From positions 50,735-114,734 of the forward strand of contig SHBV01000002.1 of NCBI GenBank assembly GCA_004211885.1: 64,000 nucleotides of DNA, written 5' to 3'. The notes under the pieces are model-generated. The model made no database searches, had not been told where the DNA came from, and worked only from the letters and a program-made list of their open reading frames with translations. Positions 1-9,835 of this stretch are shown one piece after another. Position 1 is the first letter of the stretch; each line of letters starts with the position of its first letter. The DNA is from Verrucomicrobiaceae bacterium. Its GTDB lineage: Bacteria > Verrucomicrobiota > Verrucomicrobiia > Verrucomicrobiales > DEV007. Both the position numbers and the translations under genes were made by a program.

Positions 1-632
1 GGTTTATTTGAGAGGCCGCTGATGATATCAGGCCACTGATCCTTTTTGAAATGTTGTGGCCCAAATATTAGCAAGATCGGGTTTTCTTTGATCTTCATGT
101 AGGCTGGATCAGAAAAAAAGTTTTGCTCCATCCATTGGAATTCTTTTTTAGCGTAAGCTAATTCCTGAGATTTTTTAATTTTGCCCCCATTAATCATATG
201 TTTGACTGACTGGTCTTCATAACAAATGGCGAAATTTAGTCCGGCTTTTTTAATGTATTTAATTAAGCTTAGGGAATTTCGATGAATGGTCGCGTAGTCT
301 CGGAAATTCTCAGTACCATACCAGTCAATAATGACTCCATTGATACCTGCAAACTTCATAAGGAGTACTTGGCACTCTAGTAAATCCCGGTCATTGGAGT
401 CATAGGCACCGATCAATGGTCTGTAATGCGAGGCGAGTTCGCGCTTCCCTGTGGATCCCAGATTGTCGGGCTTGAAATAGTCCATTGTCCAGTGCCACCC
501 CCATTGGCCGCTAACAGATTTGGAGGCGTACCATGGCATATAATGAACCATTATGGGCTTAGATGAAATCGCTTTGTCCAAAGCCAAAAGAGGCAAGTTG
601 AAGCAAAACAAAAATGTTAATAAATATCGCAT
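1..632 (-). CDS. Glycoside hydrolase family 71/99-like protein (partial, runs off window)
   Basis: The frame is open from an ATG at 632 to the window edge (210 codons seen). A short signal peptide (MRYLLTFLFCFNLPLLAL) is followed by VHYMPWYAS near residue 30, a GWHW stretch, and GVIIDWYGTENFRDY near residue 105. Such Trp/Tyr-rich strands and the I-D-W-Y-G motif are typical of GH71/GH99-like (endo-mannanase-like) TIM-barrel proteins, which are often annotated near sulfatases in Planctomycetota and Verrucomicrobiota. The C-terminal part is missing, so catalytic residues cannot be checked. It is probably secreted and acts on an alpha-linked glycan; the substrate is unknown. It lies upstream of nothing visible and is read away from the sulfatase genes' shared direction only by a 43-nt gap. 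Confidence 0.6.
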   Translation of the reverse strand, partial: MRYLLTFLFCFNLPLLALDKAISSKPIMVHYMPWYASKSVSGQWGWHWTMDYFKPDNLGSTGKRELASHYRPLIGAYDSNDRDLLECQVLLMKFAGINGVIIDWYGTENFRDYATIHRNSLSLIKYIKKAGLNFAICYEDQSVKHMINGGKIKKSQELAYAKKEFQWMEQNFFSDPAYMKIKENPILLIFGPQHFKKDQWPDIISGLSNK

Positions 633-675
633 TTATCCCCAACTATCCTTCAGCTCATTTGTGATTAAACTACAC

Positions 676-1593
676 TTATTTGTCAGGTAACTTGTTAGCC
701 GGTAAAGGCATTTCCCGGTCCTCCTGCCGCCCTACACCCTTGAGCAATAGCTGATCCTTATGAATTTCGATTATTGAGTAGGCGTTTTCTGTAGTGTTTA
801 CCATTCCCTTCAGGGTTAGATAGTGAATCTGGTTTTTGATTCCGTAGTTGCCTTCATGGTTATGTCCATTTATATAGGCCACGACACAGGAATATTTACT
901 CAGTAATTGAGTGAGGGTATCAGCATTCCACAGGTTATGAACGTTTGCTGGGTAGATAGGAAAATGGCAAAAAAGAATTACTTTTTCATGGTTCTTTGTG
1001 GCTATTTCGAGTTTGTTTTTTATCCATTCTAGTTGTCCTTTTCCAACGGCACCATTCCAGTTCGGAGTACCGGCTTTGAGGCCACGGTGAAAGGTAGCAG
1101 CGGCCTTGGTTCGCGGATCGTTCTTCGGATAGGCATGAAGGCTCACATCATTACCGTCAAGTGCTAGAAAGCGCCATCCCTTGTGAGTAAAATCATAATA
1201 GCGTTCCTTGAGGCCGAGTTGAGCTGGCACTAATGCTTTTTTATCGTCAGTCACGGAAAAATCATGATTACCTAATACATGATAGTGAGGCGCTTTAAGG
1301 CGGTTGTAGATGGGTGTGACTTTGGCGAAGCTCTCAAAGTCCCGGTCAATAAAATCACCCAGATGCACGACGAAAGCTAAGTCCAGCTTGTTGTAGTGAT
1401 CCACACAAGCTCTGAGTTTTTGAATTGAAAGGCTGTACTTTCTGACGTTACTGGTTTTGTTACAGTACTGGCAGTCCGCAACTGCGCCGAAACGGAATAG
1501 GGGTTTCTTAGTTTGGGCTTCTTCGGCTACTAAGGAGCACTTTAAAACTATCCAAAATAGATAAAGCGTAATGAGTTTTACTATGGCCTTCAT
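676..1593 (-). CDS. Secreted calcineurin-like metallophosphoesterase
   Basis: 305 residues with an N-terminal signal peptide ending near residue 24. The metallophosphoesterase metal-binding blocks are visible in order: GAVADCQYC (D-x-Q variant of D-x-H), HLGDFIDRD, YHVLGNHD, ILFCHFPIYP and INGHNHEGNYG. This is the full fold of the calcineurin-like superfamily. The protein probably hydrolyses a phosphomonoester or phosphodiester outside the cytoplasm; the substrate cannot be read from sequence. Its ATG overlaps the TGA of the upstream LamG gene (ATGA), so the two are probably translationally coupled. It is the last gene of the LamG-phosphoesterase pair. Confidence 0.85.
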   Translation of the reverse strand: MKAIVKLITLYLFWIVLKCSLVAEEAQTKKPLFRFGAVADCQYCNKTSNVRKYSLSIQKLRACVDHYNKLDLAFVVHLGDFIDRDFESFAKVTPIYNRLKAPHYHVLGNHDFSVTDDKKALVPAQLGLKERYYDFTHKGWRFLALDGNDVSLHAYPKNDPRTKAAATFHRGLKAGTPNWNGAVGKGQLEWIKNKLEIATKNHEKVILFCHFPIYPANVHNLWNADTLTQLLSKYSCVVAYINGHNHEGNYGIKNQIHYLTLKGMVNTTENAYSIIEIHKDQLLLKGVGRQEDREMPLPANKLPDK

Positions 1594-2468
1594 TTCTGTT
1601 TTTTTTCTTCTACAAAGCTTTCGCTGCTTCTCTGAGTGTAAATTTGTTTTATTTCGTTAACTGAAAGGGCCCGGTTGAAGCAGGCAAGCTCATCAAATAA
1701 ACCCATGTAGTTTAAACCAATTAAGATACGGTGTGGTTTTTCAGCCCATGAAAACTGCTGGTTCCAACCGTCGATGATGCCCTCTTTTTTCCCATTAAGA
1801 TAAAGTGTTGCCACACCGTCTTTTTTTCCGGTGTTAAAACGTTCCCAGGTGAAGGCAACGTGTGTCCACTTTTCGCTACTGAACGGATTGGAGTTGGCTG
1901 GGACCAAGGGCCGTTGTGGTTCCGGGACATCCTTATTTTCTGGGTTCCAAACCGGCTTGTCAGCGAATGCTCCGAGTCGAAAGGACCGTGGATTGCCATC
2001 CTTGGCGAAGTCTACAAAAAATGAGGCATCGTTCCAAGTGTTTGGCGTGATTTGAATCGGGTCGACATAGCCTGGATCGAGGCCATTGATCGGATCAACT
2101 TTTATCCAAAATGATACACTGCCGGCCCAGTTTTTTTCTGCAAAATGAAAATTTTTGGCTCCATCGTATAGTAGCCATTTGGCATTGCGCTTAGTGAATA
2201 ATAGAGCATCGCCCGAAACCCCTTTACCCTTTACCAAACGTGACATTCCTTCGGTTTGATTGCCCGGCTTGGGTTTTTTGTCGATGAGTGTGAAAAGGCG
2301 CTTGTCACCCCGAGCAATATCAGCATCAGTTCCATGGTCAAAGGATGCATAAAATGTCAGCGCTTTTTTTGGGGACAAGTCAGCTGATTGGCCTGTAGTA
2401 ATTGAGACAATAAATGCTAGGCCAAAGATCAATCGTAAGAATGGTGATGTTTTCGTATTATTTTTCAT
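1590..2468 (-). CDS. Secreted LamG/concanavalin A-like lectin domain protein
   Basis: 292 residues: signal peptide to about residue 28, then one jelly-roll domain. Diagnostic LamG features are the opening LTFYASFDHG, KNWAGSVSFWIKVDP, WTHVAFTWERFNTGKKDGVATLYLNGKKEG and the closing GLFDELACFNRALSVNEIKQIY. LamG domains of this kind bind glycans or act as accessory modules of secreted enzymes; no catalytic motif is visible. The gene sits between a sulfatase and a metallophosphoesterase and overlaps the latter by 4 nt, which suggests one transcript and a role in extracellular polysaccharide use. Confidence 0.8.
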   Translation of the reverse strand: MKNNTKTSPFLRLIFGLAFIVSITTGQSADLSPKKALTFYASFDHGTDADIARGDKRLFTLIDKKPKPGNQTEGMSRLVKGKGVSGDALLFTKRNAKWLLYDGAKNFHFAEKNWAGSVSFWIKVDPINGLDPGYVDPIQITPNTWNDASFFVDFAKDGNPRSFRLGAFADKPVWNPENKDVPEPQRPLVPANSNPFSSEKWTHVAFTWERFNTGKKDGVATLYLNGKKEGIIDGWNQQFSWAEKPHRILIGLNYMGLFDELACFNRALSVNEIKQIYTQRSSESFVEEKKQK

Positions 2469-2486
2469 TGTAAAGACAGATATGAA

Positions 2487-4043
2487 TTATTTGCGTAAGC
2501 TATTAGTGACAGCCTTCACTCGTGGCATTTGAGCATCTACTTCCTTGCGCCAGTCGTGTAACATTTTCAAAAGCTTCTTACTAATCTCCGGTTTCGCCTT
2601 GGAAAGATCATTCTTTTCGCCAAGATCGGTTTGCAGATCAAACAATTGAACGGTTCCGTTTTCAAAGTATTCGAGTAGCTTATAATTCCCCAAGCGAATC
2701 GCTCCGCCCGGACTCTGGTATCCGTGGTTGCTGTAATGAGGGAAGTGCCAGTAGATCGCTCCGCGGTCATGCGCTTTACCCTTAAGGGCAGGCACGAAGC
2801 TTATTCCATCAATATGTTGATTGGGCAGAAGGGGCAGTCCGAGCATTCTCAGCAGAGTCGGGTAGTAATCGGTTCCAGTAACCACTGCGCGGGAAATGGT
2901 GTTGGCCTTTGTTTGACCTGGCCAGTGAACAATCAAGGGCACTCGTATACCACCTTCGTAGTTCCAACCCTTGGCCCCTCGTAAGGGAAGATTGGATGAA
3001 GCGAAGCGACTATTAAGCTGCTTTCTAGAGTGATTGATCCCTCGATACTGGTTTGAAGCGGACATGCCGCCATTGTCGGCCGTGAAAATGACGATGGTGT
3101 TTTCATCTAGTCCGAGCTCATCGAGCTTGGCCCGGACCCTTCCCAGACTTTCATCTGTGGCTTCAAGCATTCCAGCAAACTCGACGTTATCTTGCTTTTG
3201 CTTCACCCACCACACGCGCTTTTCTTGGTGTATTTCCAAGGAGTCATTTTCTTCAAGATTTTTAAGCTCGTCCTTGGAAATTGCAGGACCATCCGGATTA
3301 GGTTCCAGAATATATTCTGGCCCTTTTTGCTTAGGCATCCTGATAAGTTTTTTTTGGTATTTTTCTACGAGATCCTTACGGCCTTGTATTGGATCGTGAA
3401 CCGCAAAGTGTTCCAGATGCACAAAAAATGGTCGATCTTTGTTTCGTTCGATGAAATCGAGTGCAGCATCGGTAAGTTTATCGGTATAGTAATCTCCTTT
3501 TTTTGCAGGAAGAGTTTTCTCGTATTGCTTTGAAAATGGATAGTAATAAGAACGCACCCAGCCGGTAATGGCTTCATCAAACCCGTATGACTTTGGATCT
3601 TTGCGTAAATGAGCCTTTCCAAAATCTGCAGTAGCGTACCCATGTTGTTTTAAAGTTTCTGTTAAGGTGATTTCCTCATCAGGCAATGACATTATTTTTT
3701 TGGCACTATGGAGTTGCTCAAAGTTTCGTTCCGGGCGTCCATTCAGCCATTCAGTTAAATTGGTACGGGCTGGATATTTTCCGGTCAAAATACTCGCTCT
3801 ACTAGGGGAACAGACATGACAGGTCGAGTAGGCATTATCAAACCGCATCCCTTCCTTGGCCAAACGATCAATGTTCGGTGTTTCGTGGAATGTACTTCCA
3901 TAACAGCCAACATCGCTCCACCCGAGATCATCGACGAGGAAAAAAACAATATTGGGCTTTCGGTTAGCCTTCTCTGCTAAGCTAAGGTTTCCAAGAAACG
4001 AAGTTAGAAAAATAAATGTGAATGTTAGGGTTAAATTTTTCAT
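2487..4043 (-). CDS. Secreted sulfatase (type I, formylglycine-dependent)
   Basis: 518 residues with a signal peptide (about residues 1-23). Metal site NIVFFLVDDLG gives Asp38-Asp39. The modification site is C78-S-P-S-R, the canonical C-x-P-x-R whose Cys becomes formylglycine. FTADNGGMS near residue 320 supplies the second metal ligand pair. Length is normal for arylsulfatase A-type enzymes. It probably removes sulfate esters from polysaccharides in the periplasm or outside the cell. It lies 18 nt upstream of the LamG gene and 34 nt downstream of a second sulfatase on the same strand, so the four minus-strand genes probably form one operon. A sulfatase-maturase is not present in this window. 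Confidence 0.92.
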   Translation of the reverse strand: MKNLTLTFTFIFLTSFLGNLSLAEKANRKPNIVFFLVDDLGWSDVGCYGSTFHETPNIDRLAKEGMRFDNAYSTCHVCSPSRASILTGKYPARTNLTEWLNGRPERNFEQLHSAKKIMSLPDEEITLTETLKQHGYATADFGKAHLRKDPKSYGFDEAITGWVRSYYYPFSKQYEKTLPAKKGDYYTDKLTDAALDFIERNKDRPFFVHLEHFAVHDPIQGRKDLVEKYQKKLIRMPKQKGPEYILEPNPDGPAISKDELKNLEENDSLEIHQEKRVWWVKQKQDNVEFAGMLEATDESLGRVRAKLDELGLDENTIVIFTADNGGMSASNQYRGINHSRKQLNSRFASSNLPLRGAKGWNYEGGIRVPLIVHWPGQTKANTISRAVVTGTDYYPTLLRMLGLPLLPNQHIDGISFVPALKGKAHDRGAIYWHFPHYSNHGYQSPGGAIRLGNYKLLEYFENGTVQLFDLQTDLGEKNDLSKAKPEISKKLLKMLHDWRKEVDAQMPRVKAVTNSLRK

Positions 4044-4077
4044 TGTTTCTTAACTTTAGGGTCATGTGAATCCTCAT

Positions 4078-6228
4078 TTATTTTAATTCTTCAGATGTTT
4101 TACCACCGTGCTTGCGGATCAATTTTGCAATTTCTTCGTGTTCCTGGTTGATCGCCATGTCCAATGGGCTCCCCGCAATAGACCAAGCATTGATGTTCGC
4201 CTTTTCTTGAATAAGAAAGGTAACCAAAGGCGTGTTGCCTGCTCTTACTGCTTTATGTAGAACTCTAAGTGAAGCCTTTCCAAGTACACAATCAATATCA
4301 GTTCCATTCTCTAGGCATTGCTTTACTGCATTGAGATTTCCCTCTTCAGCTACCAAATGAAAATCTCCGATCGCTTTCAGCTCTTTATAAGTGATTTGTC
4401 TTTGAAGTAATGGATCTGAGAATTGAGATTGTTCCTTTATTGGAAGTTTAGTCACATAGGCATAAAAAGCTCCCATCGGAGTACCGGAGGCATCAGTAAA
4501 TTTGGCCCACAATTCATCTCTACCTTCTTTAAGTTTAATTTTAAAGGTGACCCCTTGATCGTTTTCATTGACCGGAAGAATTAATTCTTTACCACCCAAT
4601 TCTAGGTGAGCTTTGACGGCTGCAAATGGCTTTCCTACAGCCGCTCTGAAAGGTTTTACACCAGGCACATCAGCTCCCGCTTCGAGTTCCGCAGTTATAA
4701 GCTTGCCAGATTCTTTCGGCCAGCGCCTTAGCTCTACCGTATAGTTTCCAGCACTCTTAATATCTACAGCCCAAAAGCCTGTATTAGAGGGTTTTTTCTC
4801 GGCATTGCGAATGTGGCGTTGATTCCAAGGTGTGCTTCCATTAGCAATCCAGTCGTGGCAGGTCAATGTCACGGGGTTTGCTAAGGGGGCATCAGCTCCA
4901 AGGTATATAGCTGTAGGTTGACCAAAAGTAGGTACGATTTCATCCCACCACGCTTCATAGAACTTGGTAAGACGAGATACTACTTTAGGATTCGTGCTGG
5001 CGATATTCTTCTTTTGTCCTGGATCAGCATTAATATCATAAAGCTCTTTCCCGTTCACGAGTCGCCACTGGTTAGTCATTACCGAACTCTTACGCCATTT
5101 GATTGGGTCTCGGACTCGTTGTGAGTCTGTAACGAGGATACGGTCTGGCCATTTTTTAACGGTCCCATCAATGAGTGGCCGAACATTCATACCGTCAAAC
5201 TTAACACCTTTAGGAGCTTCAACTTTGCAGTAATCAATGAGCGTTGGAACAACATCAACGTAGGAAGTGATGGTGTTCACGTCCCGCCCCTTATTGAGGC
5301 CTCCCTTTGGCCAATGCATGAAGAAAGGAACACGGTGCCCGCCGTCATATTCACTTCCTTTGCGACCACGCATTCCATTATTGTGAATATTGGCACCACT
5401 TGATGTTCCGTTATCAGTCGTGAAGATGAAGATAGTATTTTCCGAGAGCCCTTCATCCTTAAGAAAGGTTCTCATTGACCCAACATTTTCATCAATGTTA
5501 GCAATCATTCCAAGAAAGTTACCGACATTAACTCCTTGCTTAAGATAGGGTTTACTGAACTTTTCAGGCGAATGCATTGGTCCGTGCGGAGCATTGGTGC
5601 AGAGGTACACAAGGAATGGTTTTTTGCTTTTCTTTACTTTACGAATGAAACGCTTGGCATAATCAAAATATACATCAGTACAGAATCCTTTTACCGGAAC
5701 GGCCTTACCGTTATGGAAATAGGAACCGTCAAAGTATGCGTTGTCCCAGTAGTCCGGAGTCTGTCCCACACCACCACCACCGTGCCTTAGCACTTCTTGG
5801 AAGCCTCTATCTTCAGGTCTGTAAGGATAATTGTCACCGAGGTGCCACTTTCCGAACATGCCCGTGTGGTAACCATTGTCACCGAAGATCTTTCCAATCG
5901 TTACCTCATTATGACGAAGCATAGAACGGCCCATGATCGTGTGCCAAACACCAGTACGGTTCGTCCAATGACCGGTAATTAGTGCGGCTCGGGTCGGTGA
6001 GCATGTAGGTGCTACATGGTAATCGGTGAGTCTAACGGATTCGCCGTGCAGTCGATCCAAGTTCGGTGTCTTAAGGATCGGATTTCCATGACATGAAAGG
6101 TCTCCGTACCCCTGATCGTCAGTAAGAACGATAACAACATTGGGTTGATCAGCTCCGAGGCTTGGGAAAATTGCCAGAAACAGAGAAAAGAGAGAGTAAA
6201 GATAAAGCTTTGTTGCTGAAGATTTCAT
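4078..6228 (-). CDS. Secreted sulfatase with C-terminal ankyrin repeats
   Basis: 716 residues from the ATG at 6228; a longer frame from a GTG at 6267 exists, but the ATG has an AGGG ten bases upstream and starts directly on a signal peptide (MKSSATKLYLYSLFSLFLAI). Asp37-Asp38 (VLTDDQGYGD) and the formylglycine site C76-S-P-T-R are present, as is FTTDNGT. After the sulfatase domain (to about 430) comes a beta-rich region (about 440-600) resembling an appended carbohydrate-binding-like module. The last 95 residues read as ankyrin repeats (DFHLVAEEGNLNAVKQCLENG, LHKAVRAGNTPLVTFLIQ, LDMAINQEHEEIAKLIRKHG). The ankyrin tail on a secreted sulfatase is unusual. First gene of the minus-strand sulfatase operon. 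Confidence 0.88.
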   Translation of the reverse strand: MKSSATKLYLYSLFSLFLAIFPSLGADQPNVVIVLTDDQGYGDLSCHGNPILKTPNLDRLHGESVRLTDYHVAPTCSPTRAALITGHWTNRTGVWHTIMGRSMLRHNEVTIGKIFGDNGYHTGMFGKWHLGDNYPYRPEDRGFQEVLRHGGGGVGQTPDYWDNAYFDGSYFHNGKAVPVKGFCTDVYFDYAKRFIRKVKKSKKPFLVYLCTNAPHGPMHSPEKFSKPYLKQGVNVGNFLGMIANIDENVGSMRTFLKDEGLSENTIFIFTTDNGTSSGANIHNNGMRGRKGSEYDGGHRVPFFMHWPKGGLNKGRDVNTITSYVDVVPTLIDYCKVEAPKGVKFDGMNVRPLIDGTVKKWPDRILVTDSQRVRDPIKWRKSSVMTNQWRLVNGKELYDINADPGQKKNIASTNPKVVSRLTKFYEAWWDEIVPTFGQPTAIYLGADAPLANPVTLTCHDWIANGSTPWNQRHIRNAEKKPSNTGFWAVDIKSAGNYTVELRRWPKESGKLITAELEAGADVPGVKPFRAAVGKPFAAVKAHLELGGKELILPVNENDQGVTFKIKLKEGRDELWAKFTDASGTPMGAFYAYVTKLPIKEQSQFSDPLLQRQITYKELKAIGDFHLVAEEGNLNAVKQCLENGTDIDCVLGKASLRVLHKAVRAGNTPLVTFLIQEKANINAWSIAGSPLDMAINQEHEEIAKLIRKHGGKTSEELK

Positions 6229-6304
6229 AAATGACCCTGAAGATAGGCCAAAAATGGGTTTTCGCACATTTCTTAGATTTTACTTATCACCTTGAGGTAA
6301 TTCA

Positions 6305-7231
6305 GTGGAAAAACAGGGTTTTGTTAGGTTTAATTATGATTTATCATTCGTACCTATGCACGAACGTAAAGTCATTGAGATAGGATGTGGAGAATGGGGA
6401 TTCCGCAATTTACCAATGCGCGAGCATTTTGAAATTGCACGGGACTTTGATTTTAAGTGGCTTGAGTTTGGAATTGGTGGAGATCAGACTGGTCGTCTTT
6501 CAGAGTTTCCAGAACCAGATGAGATAGCGGAGTTCAAGGCTCTGAATGAGGAATTTAGTATAGCGACTCCGTTCTGTTGCATAGAAAACGATTTTACTCT
6601 TGCCAATGAAAATGATCACTTGGAGGTTTTGGAGAGATCCAAGAAGCAGATTCAGGCAGCGGCAGATTGTGGTGCCAAGCAGGTTCGATTATTTGCTGGA
6701 TTCACACCCGTCGAGAAAGTTAGTTCGGAGATCTGGGATCGGATGATGAAGGCTTTTTGGGATGCTGATCAATTGTGCGAGGGGCTAGGATTGACTATCG
6801 CTATTGAGACTCATGGAGGAATTACTTTTGATGAGGATGAATCCGCCCATCACTTTAATTCAGTATCTACCGATCCCGAGTCTTTGTCCCGATTAATTGA
6901 ACAGTTACCATCCAGGGTCGGGTTCAATTATGACCCGGGAAACATAAAAGCGGTCCGCCCCGAAGACAAAAGTTGCTGCTTAGAGCTGATTAATGATCGA
7001 ATTAATTATTGTCATTTGAAGGACTGGACAAGAAAAGGTGAAGGGTGGGTGGCCGTTGCCATTGGTGATGATGATCTGGATTATGGCCCACTATTTGAGA
7101 ATATGAAGTATGACGGGGTATGTCTGATCGAATATGAACCACTTCACGATTCCAGAGACGGGATCCGCCGTAGCTTAGATTACTTGCATGAAATTGAACA
7201 GAGTAGCCAAGTATTGAAGTTCCAAAGATGA
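6305..7231 (+). CDS. Sugar phosphate isomerase/epimerase-family TIM barrel
   Basis: 308 residues from a GTG preceded by GAGGT at good spacing; an ATG at 6356 without a ribosome-binding site is the alternative. The metal ligands of the xylose-isomerase-like barrel can be followed: Glu in AIETHGG, Asp in FNYDPGN, His in YCHLKDW and Glu in CLIEYEP. Members isomerise or epimerise sugars or inositols in the cytoplasm, which would fit processing of products released by the neighbouring sulfatases. It is divergent from the sulfatase operon (76-nt gap, promoters expected there) and its TGA overlaps the next ATG by 4 nt, so it is co-expressed with the DUF1549 gene. Confidence 0.8.
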   Translation: MEKQGFVRFNYDLSFVPMHERKVIEIGCGEWGFRNLPMREHFEIARDFDFKWLEFGIGGDQTGRLSEFPEPDEIAEFKALNEEFSIATPFCCIENDFTLANENDHLEVLERSKKQIQAAADCGAKQVRLFAGFTPVEKVSSEIWDRMMKAFWDADQLCEGLGLTIAIETHGGITFDEDESAHHFNSVSTDPESLSRLIEQLPSRVGFNYDPGNIKAVRPEDKSCCLELINDRINYCHLKDWTRKGEGWVAVAIGDDDLDYGPLFENMKYDGVCLIEYEPLHDSRDGIRRSLDYLHEIEQSSQVLKFQR

Positions 7232-9804
7232 GGAATTGTTCTGTTATTATTAGGGTGATTTTCTGCCCTATCCTATTTATATCCTTTCAGCCCATTGTTG
7301 TGGCTGAGGAGAAGTTCAGTATTTCTGAAGAGGATAGAAACTACTGGGCCTTTCAGCCAGTGAGCACGACTGACCATGAGAATTCTTCAATTGATTCGAT
7401 AGTTGATGAGGCAATCAAGACTAATGGATTGGTTCAGAACAGTTCTGCTGATCGGGAGGTTCTTATCAGAAGAGCTTATTTTGACTTAGTTGGCCTCGCT
7501 CCAACATATCAGGAAATTAAAGCATTTGAAGCGGACCCTTCCAGTACAGAAAAAGCTTTATCTTCGTTAGTTGATAAATTGTTGGCCATGCCTGAATACG
7601 GGGAACGTTGGGGTCGTCACTGGCTGGATGTGGTCCGATACGCTCAAACCAATGGGTACGAGAGAGACGATGAGAAACCAAATGCTTGGAGGTATCGCGA
7701 CTACGTCATTAAAGCATTTAATACGGACAAGCCTTATGACCGGTTCGTCCTTGAGCAGTTGGCCGGAGATGAACTAATACTTGAGGCCTTTAATAAGAAT
7801 AAGCCATTTGTTGAAGGTGGGGACGAAGGTCTCATAGCTACTGGTTTTTATAGGCTCGGTGTCTGGGACGATGAACCTGATGACAAGAAAGCGGCAGAGT
7901 TTGATGGCCTTGATGATATATTGCGAACGACGTCAGAGACTTTCCTTGGCCTCACTACTGGTTGTGCGCGGTGCCATGACCACATGTTTGATCCGATATC
8001 ACAGAAAGATTATTATTCAATGCTGGCCTATTTCAGGAATGTCAGAAACTATGCGAAGCCCAGCGATAAGGGAATTATTCTAAGAGCCATCAACGGAGGC
8101 AAGGCTCTGAGTGTTAGTGAACATGGTGATGAAGCGCCTGAGACTCATGTGTTAATTCGTGGTGATGCTTATAAGCCTAGTCTCAAAGTAAAACCTATGA
8201 TACCTAGTATTTTTTCTGCTACAGGCCCCGAACCGGAACCGACTGAAAATAGCTCAGGACGCCGGTTGGCCCTTGCCAAATGGATCACGGACCCTTCGAA
8301 TCCACTGACGTCTCGGGTCATGGTAAACCGCATTTGGCAGTATCATTTTGGAAAAGGTATTGTGGGTAGCCCCAATGATTTTGGACGCGCAGGTGAAACT
8401 ATATCAAACCTTGAACTTTTGGACTGGTTAGCCACTGAATTTGTTAAAAGTGGATGGTCCATTAAGCACATGCACCGAGTGATTATGAATACTATGGCTT
8501 ACCGAAGATCCTCGGATCCGAACGTTCATAATGAAGCCAAGGATCCTGGTAATCTGCATCACTGGAAAATGAATCTTAGGCGTTTGGAGGCTGAAACGAT
8601 TAGGGATCGTATCCTCCAAGTCAGCGGCCAACTTAACCAAAAACGAGGAGGACCCAGTTTCTATCCTGCATTGAACGGAGAGGTAGTGGCAGGAGCTTCA
8701 AAGCCGGGCCGCGGCTGGAGATGGTCAAGTGAAGGGGATCAGAAACGGAGGAGCGTCTATGCCTTTATCAAAAGGACCATGGTATATCCTTTCTTTGAAC
8801 TGTTTGATTATGCAAATACTGAAGGCCCTCTCGGGACCCGACCACAAACGACCGTTGCTCCGCAGGCATTACTGATGTTGAACAGTGAACTCATCACTGA
8901 AAGTGCTAGCCTGATTGCTGAAAATGCTCTCTCCAGCAAAGACCCTATTGGTGAAGCCTTTCATATTGTATTGGGCCGGGACCCCGCTCCTGAGGAGCGA
9001 AGTATGGCGAAAAGTTTTTTGAGTGATCAGCATGAAAAACAAAAGCTATTGAGGGAACAAATGCGATTCAGCCCAGACTATGCGTCGGCATATTTCAATG
9101 AGTACCATAAGATTCTACCTGCTAAGCAATTTTTAAAAGGCCCAGTGTCTGGATGGGATTATTTTAAAGGGAAATGGATAGGAGGCTATGAGGGGATACT
9201 CAGAGCCGAACGTGACTGGCCTGCTTTTGCTTTGTTTCGAATGGACGCTAGAGATTTCAAGATCAGTGGCCAAGTGCATTTGGACGATATTACGGAAAGG
9301 GTATCAATTTTGTTGAGGGCACGGCCAAGAGACGATGAATTCGATGGTTATGTGGCACTCATTGATGCCGTTTCTAGTGAGATTATTTTGAAACGTTACC
9401 AGAAAGGGAAATCTGAAATTCTTGGAAAGGCATCTGCCGGTGACTTGAGAAGAGGCTTCTTGGATTTCTCAGTAGAACTCGTTGAAAATAGAATTGGATT
9501 CAAGGTTTCCGGGCCAGTAGGAGTTGATGCTGTTAAGATTTACGCAAAAGATGAAGAACCGATTTCGGGGCAGGGCCGTTTTGGTGTCAGCTCGTGGGGA
9601 GGAAATGTGACCTTTGATAGTGTTTCATTTGAATATAAAGGACAAAACTATCCCATCGTTCAAATAGACCATTCTGGTTCTGATTTGATTAAGAATGACA
9701 AAAAAATTATTCTTAAGAAAGATCCTACAATTATCCAAAGAAGAGCAATGGCGGAATTTTCTTCCCTATTATTGAATCTTAATGAATTTATTTATGTTGA
9801 TTAA
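7228..9804 (+). CDS. DUF1549/DUF1553 (PSD1) domain protein with CxxCH motif
   Basis: 858 residues with a signal peptide. The N-terminal half carries the DUF1549 signature (LPEYGERWGRHWLDVVRYAQTNGY-like block near residue 120) and a single haem-type motif C246-A-R-C249-H250 followed by DHMFDPI. The middle holds DUF1553 (NPLTSRVMVNRIWQYHFGKGIV; TTVAPQALLMLNSELI). The last 200 residues add a jelly-roll-like module (about 640-820) similar to those of secreted glycan-active proteins. The usual N-terminal cytochrome c domain (PSCyt1) of larger relatives is absent. These families are characteristic of Planctomycetota and Verrucomicrobiota and of unknown biochemical role. It is paired, as usual, with a DUF1501 gene just downstream. 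Confidence 0.88.
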   Translation: MRNCSVIIRVIFCPILFISFQPIVVAEEKFSISEEDRNYWAFQPVSTTDHENSSIDSIVDEAIKTNGLVQNSSADREVLIRRAYFDLVGLAPTYQEIKAFEADPSSTEKALSSLVDKLLAMPEYGERWGRHWLDVVRYAQTNGYERDDEKPNAWRYRDYVIKAFNTDKPYDRFVLEQLAGDELILEAFNKNKPFVEGGDEGLIATGFYRLGVWDDEPDDKKAAEFDGLDDILRTTSETFLGLTTGCARCHDHMFDPISQKDYYSMLAYFRNVRNYAKPSDKGIILRAINGGKALSVSEHGDEAPETHVLIRGDAYKPSLKVKPMIPSIFSATGPEPEPTENSSGRRLALAKWITDPSNPLTSRVMVNRIWQYHFGKGIVGSPNDFGRAGETISNLELLDWLATEFVKSGWSIKHMHRVIMNTMAYRRSSDPNVHNEAKDPGNLHHWKMNLRRLEAETIRDRILQVSGQLNQKRGGPSFYPALNGEVVAGASKPGRGWRWSSEGDQKRRSVYAFIKRTMVYPFFELFDYANTEGPLGTRPQTTVAPQALLMLNSELITESASLIAENALSSKDPIGEAFHIVLGRDPAPEERSMAKSFLSDQHEKQKLLREQMRFSPDYASAYFNEYHKILPAKQFLKGPVSGWDYFKGKWIGGYEGILRAERDWPAFALFRMDARDFKISGQVHLDDITERVSILLRARPRDDEFDGYVALIDAVSSEIILKRYQKGKSEILGKASAGDLRRGFLDFSVELVENRIGFKVSGPVGVDAVKIYAKDEEPISGQGRFGVSSWGGNVTFDSVSFEYKGQNYPIVQIDHSGSDLIKNDKKIILKKDPTIIQRRAMAEFSSLLLNLNEFIYVD

Positions 9805-9835
9805 GGATAATGAATTTGAAAAATTAGAAACTTTA

